Assembly: GCA_030765055.1 (NCBI GenBank)
Contig: JAUKNK010000057.1
Coordinates: forward strand, 583,501 to 647,500
DNA: 64,000 nucleotides
Direction of reading: 5' to 3'
Origin: Mantis religiosa
Lineage: Eukaryota > Arthropoda > Insecta > Mantodea > Mantidae
Below, piece after piece: positions 47,275 through 57,959 of this stretch. The notes under the pieces were generated by a model, which was not told the origin of the DNA, ran no database searches, and saw only the letters and a list, made by a program, of their open reading frames with translations. The position numbers and the translations under genes are program-made. Position 1 is the first letter of the stretch. Every line of letters begins with the position of its first letter.

Positions 47275-47658
47275 TGAAAACAAGTAACTACTCTCTCCCC
47301 AATTAGCAATGAAACCTCATACAGAAAATTTACTTATCATCCCAGAGCTACACACCTTTTCCAAAAAGTCTTCAAAGAACACAATATTACTTTGGCCTCA
47401 CAGAACAAATTTAGTGTACAACACCTTTTAAAATCACATAATACAAAGGAGATACCCACAGGCAAAAGATCAGGAGTGTACCGGATAAATTGCAAGGATT
47501 GTGACAAATTCTACATTGGAAAAACAAAAAGGAATGTGAACATTAGACTTAAAGAGCACTTTAGGAACATCAGGAATAAAGAAATAGATAAATCGGCGGT
47601 AGCGTACCATTTTTGGAAGGACAATCATGACATAGAACGAGAAATTCACCTACTATAA
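47275..47658 (+). pseudogene. GIY-YIG endonuclease domain of the Penelope-like element
   Basis: The frame is open from about 47275. It contains GVYRINCKDCDKFYIGKTKR (the GIY-YIG pair appears as GVY and YIG), RNVNIRLKEHFRN with the conserved Arg and His, and SAVAYHFWKDNHDI. This is the integration nuclease of canonical Penelope elements. It cuts DNA to prime reverse transcription. The domain itself looks intact, but it is detached from RT by frame. Confidence 0.85.
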
Positions 47659-47821
47659 AGTGTCCAAGGTCCAGCTGCATTAACCACGTGGGAAAAAATC
47701 TTTATACAGAAATATGAAAGTAAGTTGTTTAATTTCGATACTACCTTTGAATAAAATCCAAATTTCAAGTTCATCAAGATACCGACAGAGATGCACCTAT
47801 CACCTCCGAGGAGGGCATCTA

Positions 47822-47919
47822 TTAGTCGACAACAGCTGATGATGTTAGGAAGATCCTAACGAAACACGTTCTAGGTAAATACTAGCAATAAATGGAGCAT
47901 TGAGTATTAGTTCGACTAA
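47822..47919 (+). ncRNA. Candidate hammerhead ribozyme in Penelope 3' region
   Basis: CTGATGA (47836-47842) and GAAAC (47861-47865) bracket a perfect 7-bp stem GTTAGGA/TCCTAAC with loop AGA. CACGTT follows, which can give a minimal stem III (AC/GT) and a GTT cleavage triplet. C47871 and T47872 can pair with the GA/AG just before CTGATGA. TTAGTCGA (47822-47829) and TCGACTAA (47912-47919) can extend stem I. Hammerheads are known in Penelope-like elements. Weak points: one extra base (T47843) between CTGATGA and stem II, and a very short stem III. No activity is claimed. Confidence 0.55.
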
Positions 47920-48088
47920 AATTGTATTAATTATCTAGATATTTATCTAGATCCACAAATAAAGCATTTAGTATCTTACAGGCCCACCTTATGTTTTCAT
48001 TTATATACCTCAAAAAGTTTGGATGAACATTACATCTTTTTACTACACTGTTTACTGCTACACAAGCCTTAGGGAACACTTTTCTTGT

Positions 48089-48168
48089 GGGTTTTATAAA
48101 ATAAAATGTGTAGTGTTTAACGCCCACCTTTACTACATATGGCACCGCAGGTGAGGGTTTTATAAGAT
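48089..48168 (-). mobile_element. 5'-truncated SINE family A (3' end only) with TSD
   Basis: Element 48103-48154 (52 bases) holds only the terminal part of SINE A on the minus strand. It is flanked by GGGTTTTATAAAAT (48089-48102) and GGGTTTTATAAGAT (48155-48168). With the copy at 524-570 this shows independent truncated insertions. Confidence 0.85.
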
Positions 48169-49020
48169 CATATATATCACTTAGTATTGCATCTGCAGTT
48201 TCTACATTTTTTTAAAATGTTGGTACCAACATGGAGTATGACTACTTCTGGATTTTCAGGATATGCATCACATTGGCACTGGTTTTCAATTTTTTTTGTT
48301 CACTGCTCAATATTTATACCTCTGTACACTTTAGAAACAGCATGTTGACTTTTTCATGGAATATCATGTGTCGCGTGTGTAAATAGAGCTGCATGGACGT
48401 GATATTTATTATTGATTTGGAGTAGAGATGGTTTTGAAGTTACTTCTCTGTTGTACCCGCTTCCTTTTTTCCCTACCGTTCTCCATCTCGAATAAGTGAC
48501 AACATTTGTGTCCTCAGCAGACCCTCTTCGAATAATAATTGAAGGCAGCCCTCTTCATGATTAAAATAAAAGTACAAGTCCATTTTATGGATCTGTTGAG
48601 CCATTTGCTCTTCATTATTAAAATAAGAGGACAAGTAAATTTTACTGATCTTTGAGGCATTTCACGATTTTCAACAATGTACCTACCGAACGAATCTTAA
48701 ATTTTTGAAGAGTGCACAGAACAAACAGCTTCACCATTAACAGTACAATAGTTACTTCTGCTAGTCTGCTTTTATAAATATGAACTGAGAGGAAACATGG
48801 TCAGTATTTTCCAAAACTGATGAGCACTAATGGCATCCTAATGTCTTTCTGCACCAATGTTGGGTAAATGTCTGGTACAATTTTGCAGAGGTGGTCTACC
48901 CCCTCAGCAATGACTCCGCCAATGTTATTTTAATTTTATTATTATTCGTTGCTTTGCTTTTAATGTAGGTGCTAACAATACATGAGCATTGTAGTCAGAA
49001 TACCTATATACCTGTATGAA
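48169..49020. other. No gene recognised
   Basis: AT-rich spacer before the right duplication arm. Two loosely repeated blocks occur near 48550-48600 and 48605-48660 (ATTAAAATAA.AGTACAAGT.CATTTTA). No genes. Confidence 0.4.
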
Positions 49021-49175
49021 TAACTGTATAATTTGCAAGTTTTCAAGAAGTTGTTTGTATGATAAGAGAATACTGATATTTAGTCTGGCGTGAACAATTA
49101 TTGATAGATTCAAAGAAGTTGATGAATAAATTTACTTATATTTTGTATATTTAAAATACGATTTTTTCTTTACAG

Positions 49176-49547
49176 ATTTATTTCTGGACATAACAGCAAC
49201 ATCCAATTCGACAGCTATTTGAAATGGATAAGAAAATAGAAATAAAAGAAGAGGATCTTCTTGAAGATAACATAGGCTCACAGAATGAGAGAGAGTTCTT
49301 TCAGAAAATAGTTACAGCAAACACAAACATTGATGATGTCACTAATTGTGAGATAACAGTCAAAACAGAAATTAAATCAGAGACTCCTTTTATGAAAGAT
49401 CTTCGCAAGCAGATTAAGAGCGAAACAGCTATATGGAGCAACAACTGTAACATAAATTGGGAATTAGAAATTGATAACAAAATAGAAATTAAAGAAGAAC
49501 CTTGGTGGCTGGAAACAGAAACTTCATCAATTGGTAATAATACTAAG
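49176..49547 (+). CDS. First coding exon of right zinc-finger gene, with 5' UTR
   Basis: Begins after TTTCTTTACAG, with ATG at 49224 and donor AAG|GTAAGT at 49547/49548. It encodes 108 residues, phase 0. psi-K-x-E motifs lie at residues 7-10, 46-49, 50-53, 64-67 and 89-92. Compared with the left gene it lacks about 35 residues between WSNNC and KIEIKEEPWW. Confidence 0.85.
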
Positions 49548-52500
49548 GTAAGTTATGTAGAAACCTGCTAAGTTAGACTAAGCAATGTTTTGTAATAATG
49601 TTGCCAATATATTTTGTACTATTGTAGAATATTACAATCTTTTCTGTTTAAATAAAGAGTAAACCTAAGTCACTGATTCAAAGGGAACAGTCGACCCAGC
49701 CATAAACCTTGAAATCCATATCCTGCTGGGACGTTTAACTCAGAGTCAGCTTCTTTGTATTCTCAAAAAAATTATGGCTGCTTTAGTAAGGCAGTTTGTT
49801 AAATATAACAGGATTAGGGTTTACAGTTGTTTTTAGCAGTAACTGTAACAAATAGTTTTGTGTCTGTATCTCTCCATGTCAGAGAGAGGAGAGCATACCG
49901 CAGATACTAGTTTGGGAGAGGTTCAAAATGAAGGCAGTGGATTCTGAAACTCGTCCCTCGATAATATAAAAATGTAAGTGATGAAGTATCAATAAACCAG
50001 CTACAAATTTTTTCTGATTAGTATTGTATTTATTTATAAAATATATGAAGGTTTGTTTTGACGCTTGTCTATTGAGCCAAAAAAAGTAACCTTGTTTCCT
50101 TGAATGCGAATGTGATTGTAACTAAACCGAGTAAATGACATCTATTTTATTTTATAAGGGAAGGTAAGTGTTGGACATTGTTAGGAAACCAACCACTTAC
50201 ACATACTTATCATTCTTCTGCAAATAGAACATGTTTATGTATATATTCCTTATTTTTAGCCTTAAAGCTACTTGAAACTAGATATGATTACACCAGTAGC
50301 TTATTATACTTTGTGATGTTCAGCTCTATAATTTTCAGTTGTTTAGTTATTAAATATAACATTTGTTCCTAGAATGTGTTATAGGCACTGCTTGTCTTAG
50401 TCATTTTGTGTTTGAAGTAAATGCTAAAGATGTTATCAAACAATGTATTCCTTGATTTAAGTTATGAGTTATCACCTGCCTTTATGCCCTTAAGTCTTTT
50501 GGACATCTTAGAAAAAGTGAGTACTGGCTGCCAACAACTAGAATGGTGCATTTTTCCTCCCTAATTAAAATTAATTAATATCAATTCTTTTATAATTTTG
50601 GACTACAGTTAAGATCTATGTCAGGTTTGTGTTAGATTCATTCTTTAGACTTATTTTGGCAATAGCCTATAAATTCAAACAACATATCATGCCAGCAACT
50701 CTTGTACTGAATATTTGACACATTCTGTATGTGAAAGAGACTCAGCACTGCCTACCTGATATGACCTGATCTAGAGGTTTATGTGGAGAGTGGGCTAGTT
50801 ACATGTGGCCCTTGAACTACATGTAAGTCTATCATATTCATCATTACAGTATCTTGTATCCTGAACACCGGCATAGGGTATAGAAATGATTTTGTTTTCA
50901 AATGCTAGGCTTTGGCAATGAAGCCATTACCTCTCTTTCTCTCCAATATTTCTGTGTAGTGAGTCCGTCAGGTAGGGCTTCACAGGTTAAAAGTTGTTCT
51001 TCAGTCATTTCCTATTCTTTGTTGCACAGAGGACACTTTGAACTTGTAAAAATTCCTATTCTGTATAAGTGTTTGTCCAAATAATCATGTTCCGTAAGTA
51101 ATCTAAAATTTGCTACTCCAGCTTTATGTGGGATTTCTGGAATCATTCCTGGATTTTTATTAAAATGTTACATTTTTTATCTTTGGCTTCATTAGATATT
51201 GTTTGGTTTTGCTTGTTTTTATATTTGATTTTAATTAATCTTTTTATGGATGTAAAGAGTAAGTTTTTACTTTTGTTCTGAATTAAATTTGCACCTTTTT
51301 TGGCAAGAAAATCAGCTGATTCATTTCCTGAAGCTCCACAATGTGCAGGTGTCCATTGTAATATAATTCTTTTCTGTAGTTTTTGAATTTGTTGGATCAT
51401 TTTGGGACATTCTTTAATTTGGATTGACCTCATTTTATATGAACTTATAACAGCATTTTTTAATTTATCTATTCTATATAGAAGGTTTTGGAGTGAAATA
51501 TGAATAGCCGTTACTTCTGCATCAAAATTTGTTGAGTGGTACCCTGCTGGTTGATAGAATGGGAACAGTGCACACTTAATTCTTGCTCCTGAGTTGTTGT
51601 CCAAGTTAGATCCATCTGTGTAGATATATAACCATTCTTCAGGTGGGTATCTATTGTTCACAGTTTCTAATGCTAGTGCGTTTAGTACAGGTTTGGATGT
51701 TTCAGTTTTTGTAACTATTTGTTCTAAATCTAATTGAATATTAATTGGTTTAAGAGTCAGTGGGTTTTCTTTGATTAAAATGTTTTCTTTAGAATTAGGA
51801 AGATTCATATCTGTTTTTAATTCCATAACTTTGTGTAGGAAACTTGTTTGTGTTTTCATCTTGATTGGTTGTAGTAATCTTTTCTCACATTTTGTTGTTT
51901 TTAACCGCAACATTTTTTCATGTTGTATCAGTGCCTGCTCCTCTAAAGTTAGATATATTGGATAGTTCCGAGATAAGGCTTGCATTGCCGTGATTGGAGT
52001 TGATTTTGCTACACTGGTTATTAGTCGCAGGGACTGAGTTTGTAATACTTCTAGGTGATTTATGTTAGAATTGTTTGCTGTAATTATTACCTCTGCATTT
52101 TAAAGAAGTAATTCCTTGATTAATGTTTTGTATGTTGTGTTCAGTGTCACCCGATTACTGCTCCACTAGACTCCAGCTAATCTTTTCAAAATTGAAAATT
52201 TTGTTGTTGATTTGTTTACTACTGCTTCAATATGATGTCTCCAAGATAATTTTGAATAAAAAATAGTTCCTAACGAATTTGTGTCATATGTTTGCTTCAG
52301 GTTTTCTTTTCTTGAACTGCAGATTTAGTTTAGGGATTTTCTTTTTAAGCTAAATATTTGGAATGTTTCGAGATTTAACTGTACTGGAACACCACAGTGA
52401 AGTGAAAAATTATTAGTTTTTAGATGAGTCGTATTTATTACACATCTTCACTTTCGTACCTATTTTGAGGACATGTTTCGCAAATCATTGTTTGCATCTA

Positions 52501-55500
52501 CGGCTCTTATGCAACTAAAGCTTGATCCAGCAGTGTGGTTAATTCTGGGGTTGCTGCTGCCATCTGTTGATTTAGTGATGAACTTAAATGTGGGATTCTC
52601 TTCTGGCGGGATTTCAAAGTTCATTAGTTGGTTTTTATGTTTTTCTATGTATATCCTCTCCCATATGACGAGTTCACTATGCTTTTGTACATATTTTAGT
52701 AATTCTAGTAACTGTAATAACTGTTGGGTTATTGAACAATTCTGCTGTTTTCCTTGCTATGTCCATTTCTTTTAACTTTGATAGTTCTGCATTCCAAAAG
52801 GATTTGTAATTTTTAGTTTTTCCTTTTGGGATCCATTATTTGGCTGCTTCAAAAATTATATTTGTTATTGTTTTATTGAGTTTATACTGCTAACGCTCGG
52901 TCCTCAGAGCCTCAGTTGTAGCAGCAGGTTGCACCACGGGCAGGTTGAGGTTGGGATTTGGATAGGACAGGTCTTGAAAAGCAAATAAATGTACAGAAAT
53001 TATGTCAGGCTGTTTTCCATCCTCATGATCACAACCAAATACATTTGTTTGGGGAGGGGCGGTAGTAACAACTGCATGGAATTATAAAACTGCTTTTCTG
53101 CCTGTCATTTTGTTTCTTCATGACAATGCTCCAGCACTAGTTTCAGTTATTGCTATGTGAAAATATGACATTTACAGGTCAAATTGTTTATTCAACCACT
53201 CTTTTTGCCAGAATTAGCACCAGTGATTACCATCTATTCCCAAACCTCAAAAAATGTCTTGGAGGACAAAGATTTCACAGCAATGAGCAGGTCACTGATG
53301 TGATAAACAGCTATTTTGAGGATGTGATAAATGGCACTAGAGATTTAGTCAGTTACAACGATATGTCAAATGTATTTGATTTTCTGGAGATTCTGTTGAG
53401 AAATAAAACAAAATATATATATACATTTTCTGTGTGTTTGTGAGGCCAGGGACAATTGTGCCGACTCTTATAAATGGCTGCTACTGGAGTCTGACCGAAA
53501 AAGTTGTAGATATCTTGAATATCATTTTGTACAAGTATGTTTATAAAAAGGATGGTAATTGGCACTTTTACACTTAAGAGTTCTTCCAGGTTTTTACATT
53601 TTAAATATAATACAGTATCTATGTTTAAGTATTTTGAAATATGATTGTGTTTTTGAGAAGACCTCTATCCTGAAAGCAATTTGTATTTACTGCTTTATTA
53701 TTATCATTAACCTAGATACAAGTTGTAGTGAGGAATCTATTGGCTACATCACAGATGTCATGACCAAATGTGTTGTTGGTATAAATGAATCTAATACATC
53801 AACCTTTTTTTTCTTCCTATATTCCTGTCTTAATATTTGTTAGTGCTTGACCACTTAAATAATATATTCTGAATATTAAATTGGTCTGTGTTCTCTAAGC
53901 AAACCCACTTCTTGGTTTTTGTACACTCATTGTAAGATAAAATATCAAATATTATCTCTACATATCTTTAAATATTTTAGCAGGACATTTAACACTGTGT
54001 AGATATTTATGGGAAAAATGTACATTTGAATTATTCTGTTACAGGATGTGGCCCTTCTTCCAGTAAAGTCTTCAAGGTAAGACGTGACTTTTGAATTATT
54101 AGGCTTATGTTCACTCTAGCATTTATGTTTTAGTACATATGTCATCGAGCTCTTGAACTAATAGAAATAGATATACTGTAGAACTTGCTCTAAGGAAAAT
54201 CATATCAGACCAAAACAAAGTTCCATGTTGAACATGCTTCTGTCCACAAAATACAGCAGATTATTTATATTTCAATCAATTACCATATATCATAAATATA
54301 TGCATACATTTGTATTTGTATATATATATAAAAAGTGGTTATTTCTAATGCACTCTCTTTAGCTTCACTGAATGCAAGAGCATGCTCTTCATGATCTCTA
54401 AACCTTGTTGTTGTAAAGCACTTCATGATTCTTTCAGTCATAACTCAATATTGTAATAAATACTATATTTTTGAGTAACTAAATACATTAAACTACTGAA
54501 CTTTTCAGCGAGTACAGAAAGGAACTATGAATCTTTTTCAAAATCAGTTTTTGCAATAATTAGTAAGAATTATGTGGGTTCATTTATATATATTTACTGT
54601 ACTGCAATAGGGATTACCATAAAATAGAACCTTATAAGACTTCAGCCTATACATGGCTAGTGTGAAGAAATGATTAATTTCCATCAATTAACTAAAACCT
54701 TCTGAAGGTAACTTTATCTTGTCTTTCCTAAAAAGTTAAAAAAATGACTTAATTGCTTTCTCCATCAAGGAATTCACGTGAATACTGTGTGATTTTAACA
54801 ATTTGCAGAATGTTTGCTTATAGGTTCCAGTTTTTGTTCTTTTATAATAGGGAGGATATTGAGTTTAATTTAAGCTCGTTATCAACCAATTTTGAAAATG
54901 ATATGCCTGCTTCAGTATTTTACTATAAGATGTTTAGCAAAACCTTTCTGTTTCCATGTGGGACTAAGCATTTAGCAATTTACAGTACAAGAGAGATAAA
55001 AGTAGCTATTTCAGGCTAAAGAGGATTACTTTAATCTCATATGTAAGATTCATCATTCTTTTATCAAACTTTTGAACCAATACCTACAAGAATGCGAAAT
55101 ACATTTCCTGTAAGGGTTCATAATTTAAAGTCTACATTGGTATATCCTTATCTCTACTGTATAATGTCAAAGGTAATAGTAAAGAGATCAGCTCCTTAGT
55201 AGAATTAGGAAAAAAGAGAGTAAAAGGTATATTATTTGAAAGAATCCTAAAATTTTGCTATAAATACTTGACAAAAAAAACAAGATGAAATCCTAAAGGT
55301 ATGTATAAATAGACAATAGACTGGGAAACAGGAATAGATTAGTGGTCAATAAAGAGCTATGGAACAAATATGAATTCAGGATATTTAGAAACTAGAAAAC
55401 AGAAATGTAGAGTTACTGGAAAATAATTACAACCACAATGGAGGACAGAAAGACAGATATACGGAAGGCTAGAAAATAGAAAAATCTTTAAATGTTTTTG

Positions 55501-57944
55501 TGAGCTGATAAAGAATAGGGGGAGAAAGATATGTAAAAGCATGCAATAGACAGGAGGGTGAAGGAATGTCTTGGATAAGAATGGGATCAATGTAATTAAG
55601 AAGCAGAATAGGAATATTTGAAGTATGTAGAGAAACAGAAAGTACGCTTCATTACTTGACAAGAATAGAGAACTAGCACTATGGGAGAAGAAACATGAGA
55701 TTTTAAGCAAGATAATAGCTTTAAGAATTGTTCCAGGAAGATATAGAAATATGTGAAACTTGTTTCAGAAAGCTAAAAAGAAGCACAGAAGTGAAGGAAG
55801 ATTGACAATGAAAAGAGCTTGGACCACAAGGGGAGGTAGATAGGAAATTACATTAGATGACAGAGTGCATGCTATGCCACTATTAGATCTAAATGTTAAT
55901 TAAATTGTTTTGTCACACCAGCTGTGTTTAGACCAAAATCTGGATAGGCTGAGTCAGACTGAATGTGGTCGACTATAAAGCCTGGACTTAGGTTCCTACA
56001 TGTTGCAAGTCGCCATTAAGGAGTTGTCTGATGTATATATGAGAATTCCCTTGTGGTTTACCAGGATAATGCGAGTCAGTTGGAGTATTGATGTCATAGC
56101 TCACTAGTTACAGACACTGACTCAGCCCGGGAGATCAGTGTTCAATTCCTGGCTATGACATTGATTTCTTCATTTGCACTCAGTCTGTCTAAATTCTCTC
56201 CTTTCATATCTTTATTTCTTCAAAGGAAGAAGAATGTAATATGAGAGCCTCTCAGTTCTGCTTGTTTAGGGAAACCAGTATTCAAAGCTCCCTTCACTGC
56301 TATTGATAGGGGACAACAGAGACCAATGAGTGCAGTGTTTCGTGACACTTGAAGTACAATTGCTGTAATAGAATAACCAAATCTTTGTGAGGTATAGTTG
56401 ATTGCCTTGCTGTGGGCATTAACTGATAATGTGCTGTTTACTTGCTCTTTCTTCACAATCTGGAGCCCAGCAAAGGTTACAGTACTGGGCTGTACACTTC
56501 CGGATTGATTTAAAATGATAACTGTAGATACATTCATCATTTGTAACTCCTTTCCACTTATCTCTGCATTTTATGTCACACATTTTAAAAATGATACTAA
56601 GTTCCATAACATTTCAGATTATACTTGGAAACAGGTCCTGTTACTACTCTTGGCAAGTCTCCATTGTTATCTGCGGAAGTCCCAACAAGACACCCAATCT
56701 TCTGTAATGGAAATTATCGTCATCAATATGATTATCAAAAATGTGAGGTTCCATGTGATGTCTTAACTGCACAGGACTACTTACAATGCGATCGACATGG
56801 TAAATGTAGTGATGAGGTAGTCATATTTACAGAATCTTTATACGTAAAACACAGTAGTTTCAGTGATATAAGCAAAACAACACAACAGTATAGCACTTGT
56901 GAGAAAAGCTTTAGATCTAAGTCAAATTTGAAAAAACATAATCAAATTACTAAGGGGAGGAAAGAATACCAATGTCAAGTTTGTGATAAGAGCTTTACTC
57001 ACTTGTCAACTTTGAAAAGACATACTTTAATTCATGAAGGTAAGAAGCCACACAAATGTAACGTTTGTGATAAGAGCTTTACACAGTTGTCAAATTTGAA
57101 GAAACATAATTTAATTCATGAAGGTAAGAAGCCACACAAATGTAACGTATGTAATAAGAGCTTTACACATTTGTACTATTTGAAAGCACATACTTTAATT
57201 CATGAAGGTAAGAAGCCACACCAATGTAACGTTTGTGATAAGAGCTTTACACAGTTGTTGAATTTGAAAACACATAATTCAATTCATGAAGGTAAGAAGC
57301 CACACAAATGTAACGTTTGTGATAAGAGCTTTAATAAGTTGTCGACTTTGAAAACACATAACTTAATTCATGAAGGTAAGAAGCCACACAAATGTAACGT
57401 CTGTGATAAGAGCTTCACTGACTTGTCAACTTTGAAAAGACATAATTTAAATCATGAAGGTAAGAAGCCACACAAATGTAAAGTTTGTGATAAAAGCTTT
57501 ACATGTTTGTCATATTTGAAAACACATTCTTTAATTCATGAAATTGAAAAGCGTCATCAATGCCATGTTTGTGATAAGAGCTTTACTCACTTGTCAAGTT
57601 TGAAAAGACATAATTTAATTCATGAAGGTCAGAAGAGACACCACTGTAAAGTTTGTGACAAAAGCTTTACACAGTTGTCAAGTGTGAAAACACATAATTT
57701 AATTCATGAAGGTAAGAAGGTACACAAATGTACTGTATGTGATAAGAGCTTTACTCGCTTGTCACATTTGAGAACACATCATTTAATTCATGAAGGTAAG
57801 AAGCCATATAAATGTAACATTTGTGATAAGAGCTTTACTCGTTTGTCACATTTGAAAGCACATAATTCAATTCATGAGGGTGATAAGCAGTTCACCCTGT
57901 TGTCGCAACTGAACATACATGATTATGTTCATGTAGGTAAGTAG
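49224..57944 (+). CDS. C2H2 zinc-finger protein, right paralogue (three coding exons)
   Basis: Predicted nuclear DNA-binding protein of about 560 aa. Exons: 49224-49547, 54045-54076 (32-nt micro-exon, acceptor GTTACAG, donor AAG|GTAAGA) and 56618-57944 (acceptor TTTCAG). The frame is continuous through both joins. The acidic head is the same type as the left paralogue. The array has 11 intact C2H2 fingers (CxVCDKSFTxLSxLKxH), nearly all with HEGKKPH linkers. It is preceded by a degenerate finger (CEKSFRSKSNLKKH without the last His) and followed by a half finger (FTLLSQLNIHDYVH). The -1, 3 and 6 helix positions differ between fingers. Intron 1 is about 4.5 kb and contains a LINE and a mariner relic. 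No premature stop, so it is plausibly functional; no target is known. Confidence 0.85.
50890..52920 (-). mobile_element. LINE fragment with RNase H in intron 1 of right gene
   Basis: Minus strand. About 52310-52000 encodes the post-RT region (FYSKLSWRHHIEAVVNKSTT, LEVLQTQSLRLITSVAKSTP). 51985-51143 is an open RNase H-containing frame. The 3' end at about 51100-50895 has LTSSKCPLC-like Cys residues and the tail LTCEALPDGLTT. Upstream to about 52900 only decayed sequence is present. It is the same family as the 3' fragment at 16071-16200, and related to but distinct from the (CA)n-tailed LINEs. Confidence 0.75.
51143..51985 (-). pseudogene. LINE ORF2 RNase H domain
   Basis: Contains WLYIYTDGSNLDNNSGARI (catalytic Asp), NFDAEVTAIHISLQNLL (catalytic Glu), LQWTPAHCGASGNESADFLA (last Asp) and KKG. 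The third acid (TDS in relatives) is lost: the segment reads AVISSYKMRSIQ where VFLTDSKAAIQ is expected, with a short deletion. Likely catalytically dead even apart from truncation. Confidence 0.8.
53080..53450 (+). pseudogene. Mariner transposase C-terminal half
   Basis: Reads ILFLHDNAPALVSV (the HDNAxxH region around the second Asp). After frame breaks it continues TSDYHLFPNLKKCLGGQRFH and NEQVTDVINSYFEDV, matching the mariner region PSDYHLFP.LK..LGG..F.SNEEV..A...YF. The final catalytic Asp is preserved in SDYHLF. It lacks N-terminus and TIRs. Confidence 0.8.
53530..54044 (+). other. Intron 1 remainder, homologous to left intron 1
   Basis: 53559-53840 matches the reverse complement of 11342-11600. 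Open frames in the two arms in this block are similar only because the DNA is. I infer intron, not gene. Confidence 0.6.
54045..54076 (+). CDS. 32-nt micro-exon of right zinc-finger gene
   Basis: GATGTGGCCCTTCTTCCAGT at its start, bounded by CTGTTACAG and AAG|GTAAGA. It encodes DVALLPVKSS and two bases of an Arg codon completed by A at 56618. Equal in length and phase to 11043-11074. Confidence 0.85.
54077..56617 (+). other. Intron 2 of right zinc-finger gene
   Basis: GT-AG intron of about 2.5 kb with SINE family C at about 55890-56180. The open frames 54753-55019 and 55357-55710 have no recognisable content. The block 54655-54700 (CATGGCTAGTGTGAAGAAAT) is the complement of the direct repeats that flank the SINE C copy at 17 kb. 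Confidence 0.7.
55890..56180 (+). mobile_element. tRNA-derived SINE (family C), right-arm copy
   Basis: 56093-56159 folds like a tRNA: acceptor GTCATAG/CTATGAC perfectly paired, B box GTTCAATTCC. The body matches 7980-8250 inverted. Relative to the 17-kb copy, acceptor positions 2 and 6 differ by compensatory pairs (C-G to T-A, G-C to A-T). Confidence 0.7.
56618..57944 (+). CDS. Finger-array exon of right zinc-finger gene
   Basis: Starts after CATTTCAG with A-TTA-TAC-TTG, in the same place as the left gene. It encodes 441 residues after the split Arg codon. The pre-array linker (KSPLLSAEVPTRHPIFCNGN) is clearly homologous to the left protein. Eleven fingers of 28 residues follow, then a truncated twelfth. 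It ends GTAAGTAG, the same stop context as the left array. Confidence 0.9.
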
Positions 57945-57959
57945 TGGCTACGGGTGTAT

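Larger units (their letters stand above)
46730..47930 (+). mobile_element. Penelope-like element, 5'-truncated with fold-back 5' end
   Basis: Contains the end of a Penelope-type RT, a GIY-YIG endonuclease and a 3' region with a candidate hammerhead ribozyme. The first 89 bases (46730-46818) are the reverse complement of 47051-47139 with one mismatch. The element therefore begins with an inverted copy of its own interior. Precise 3' end and target duplication are not identified. Confidence 0.8.

Noticed and set aside
53559..53843. Frame similar to one on the minus strand at 11342-11593
   Set aside because: Similarity reflects duplicated intron DNA. The left frame is shadowed by intron 1 of the zinc-finger gene and neither has a known domain.
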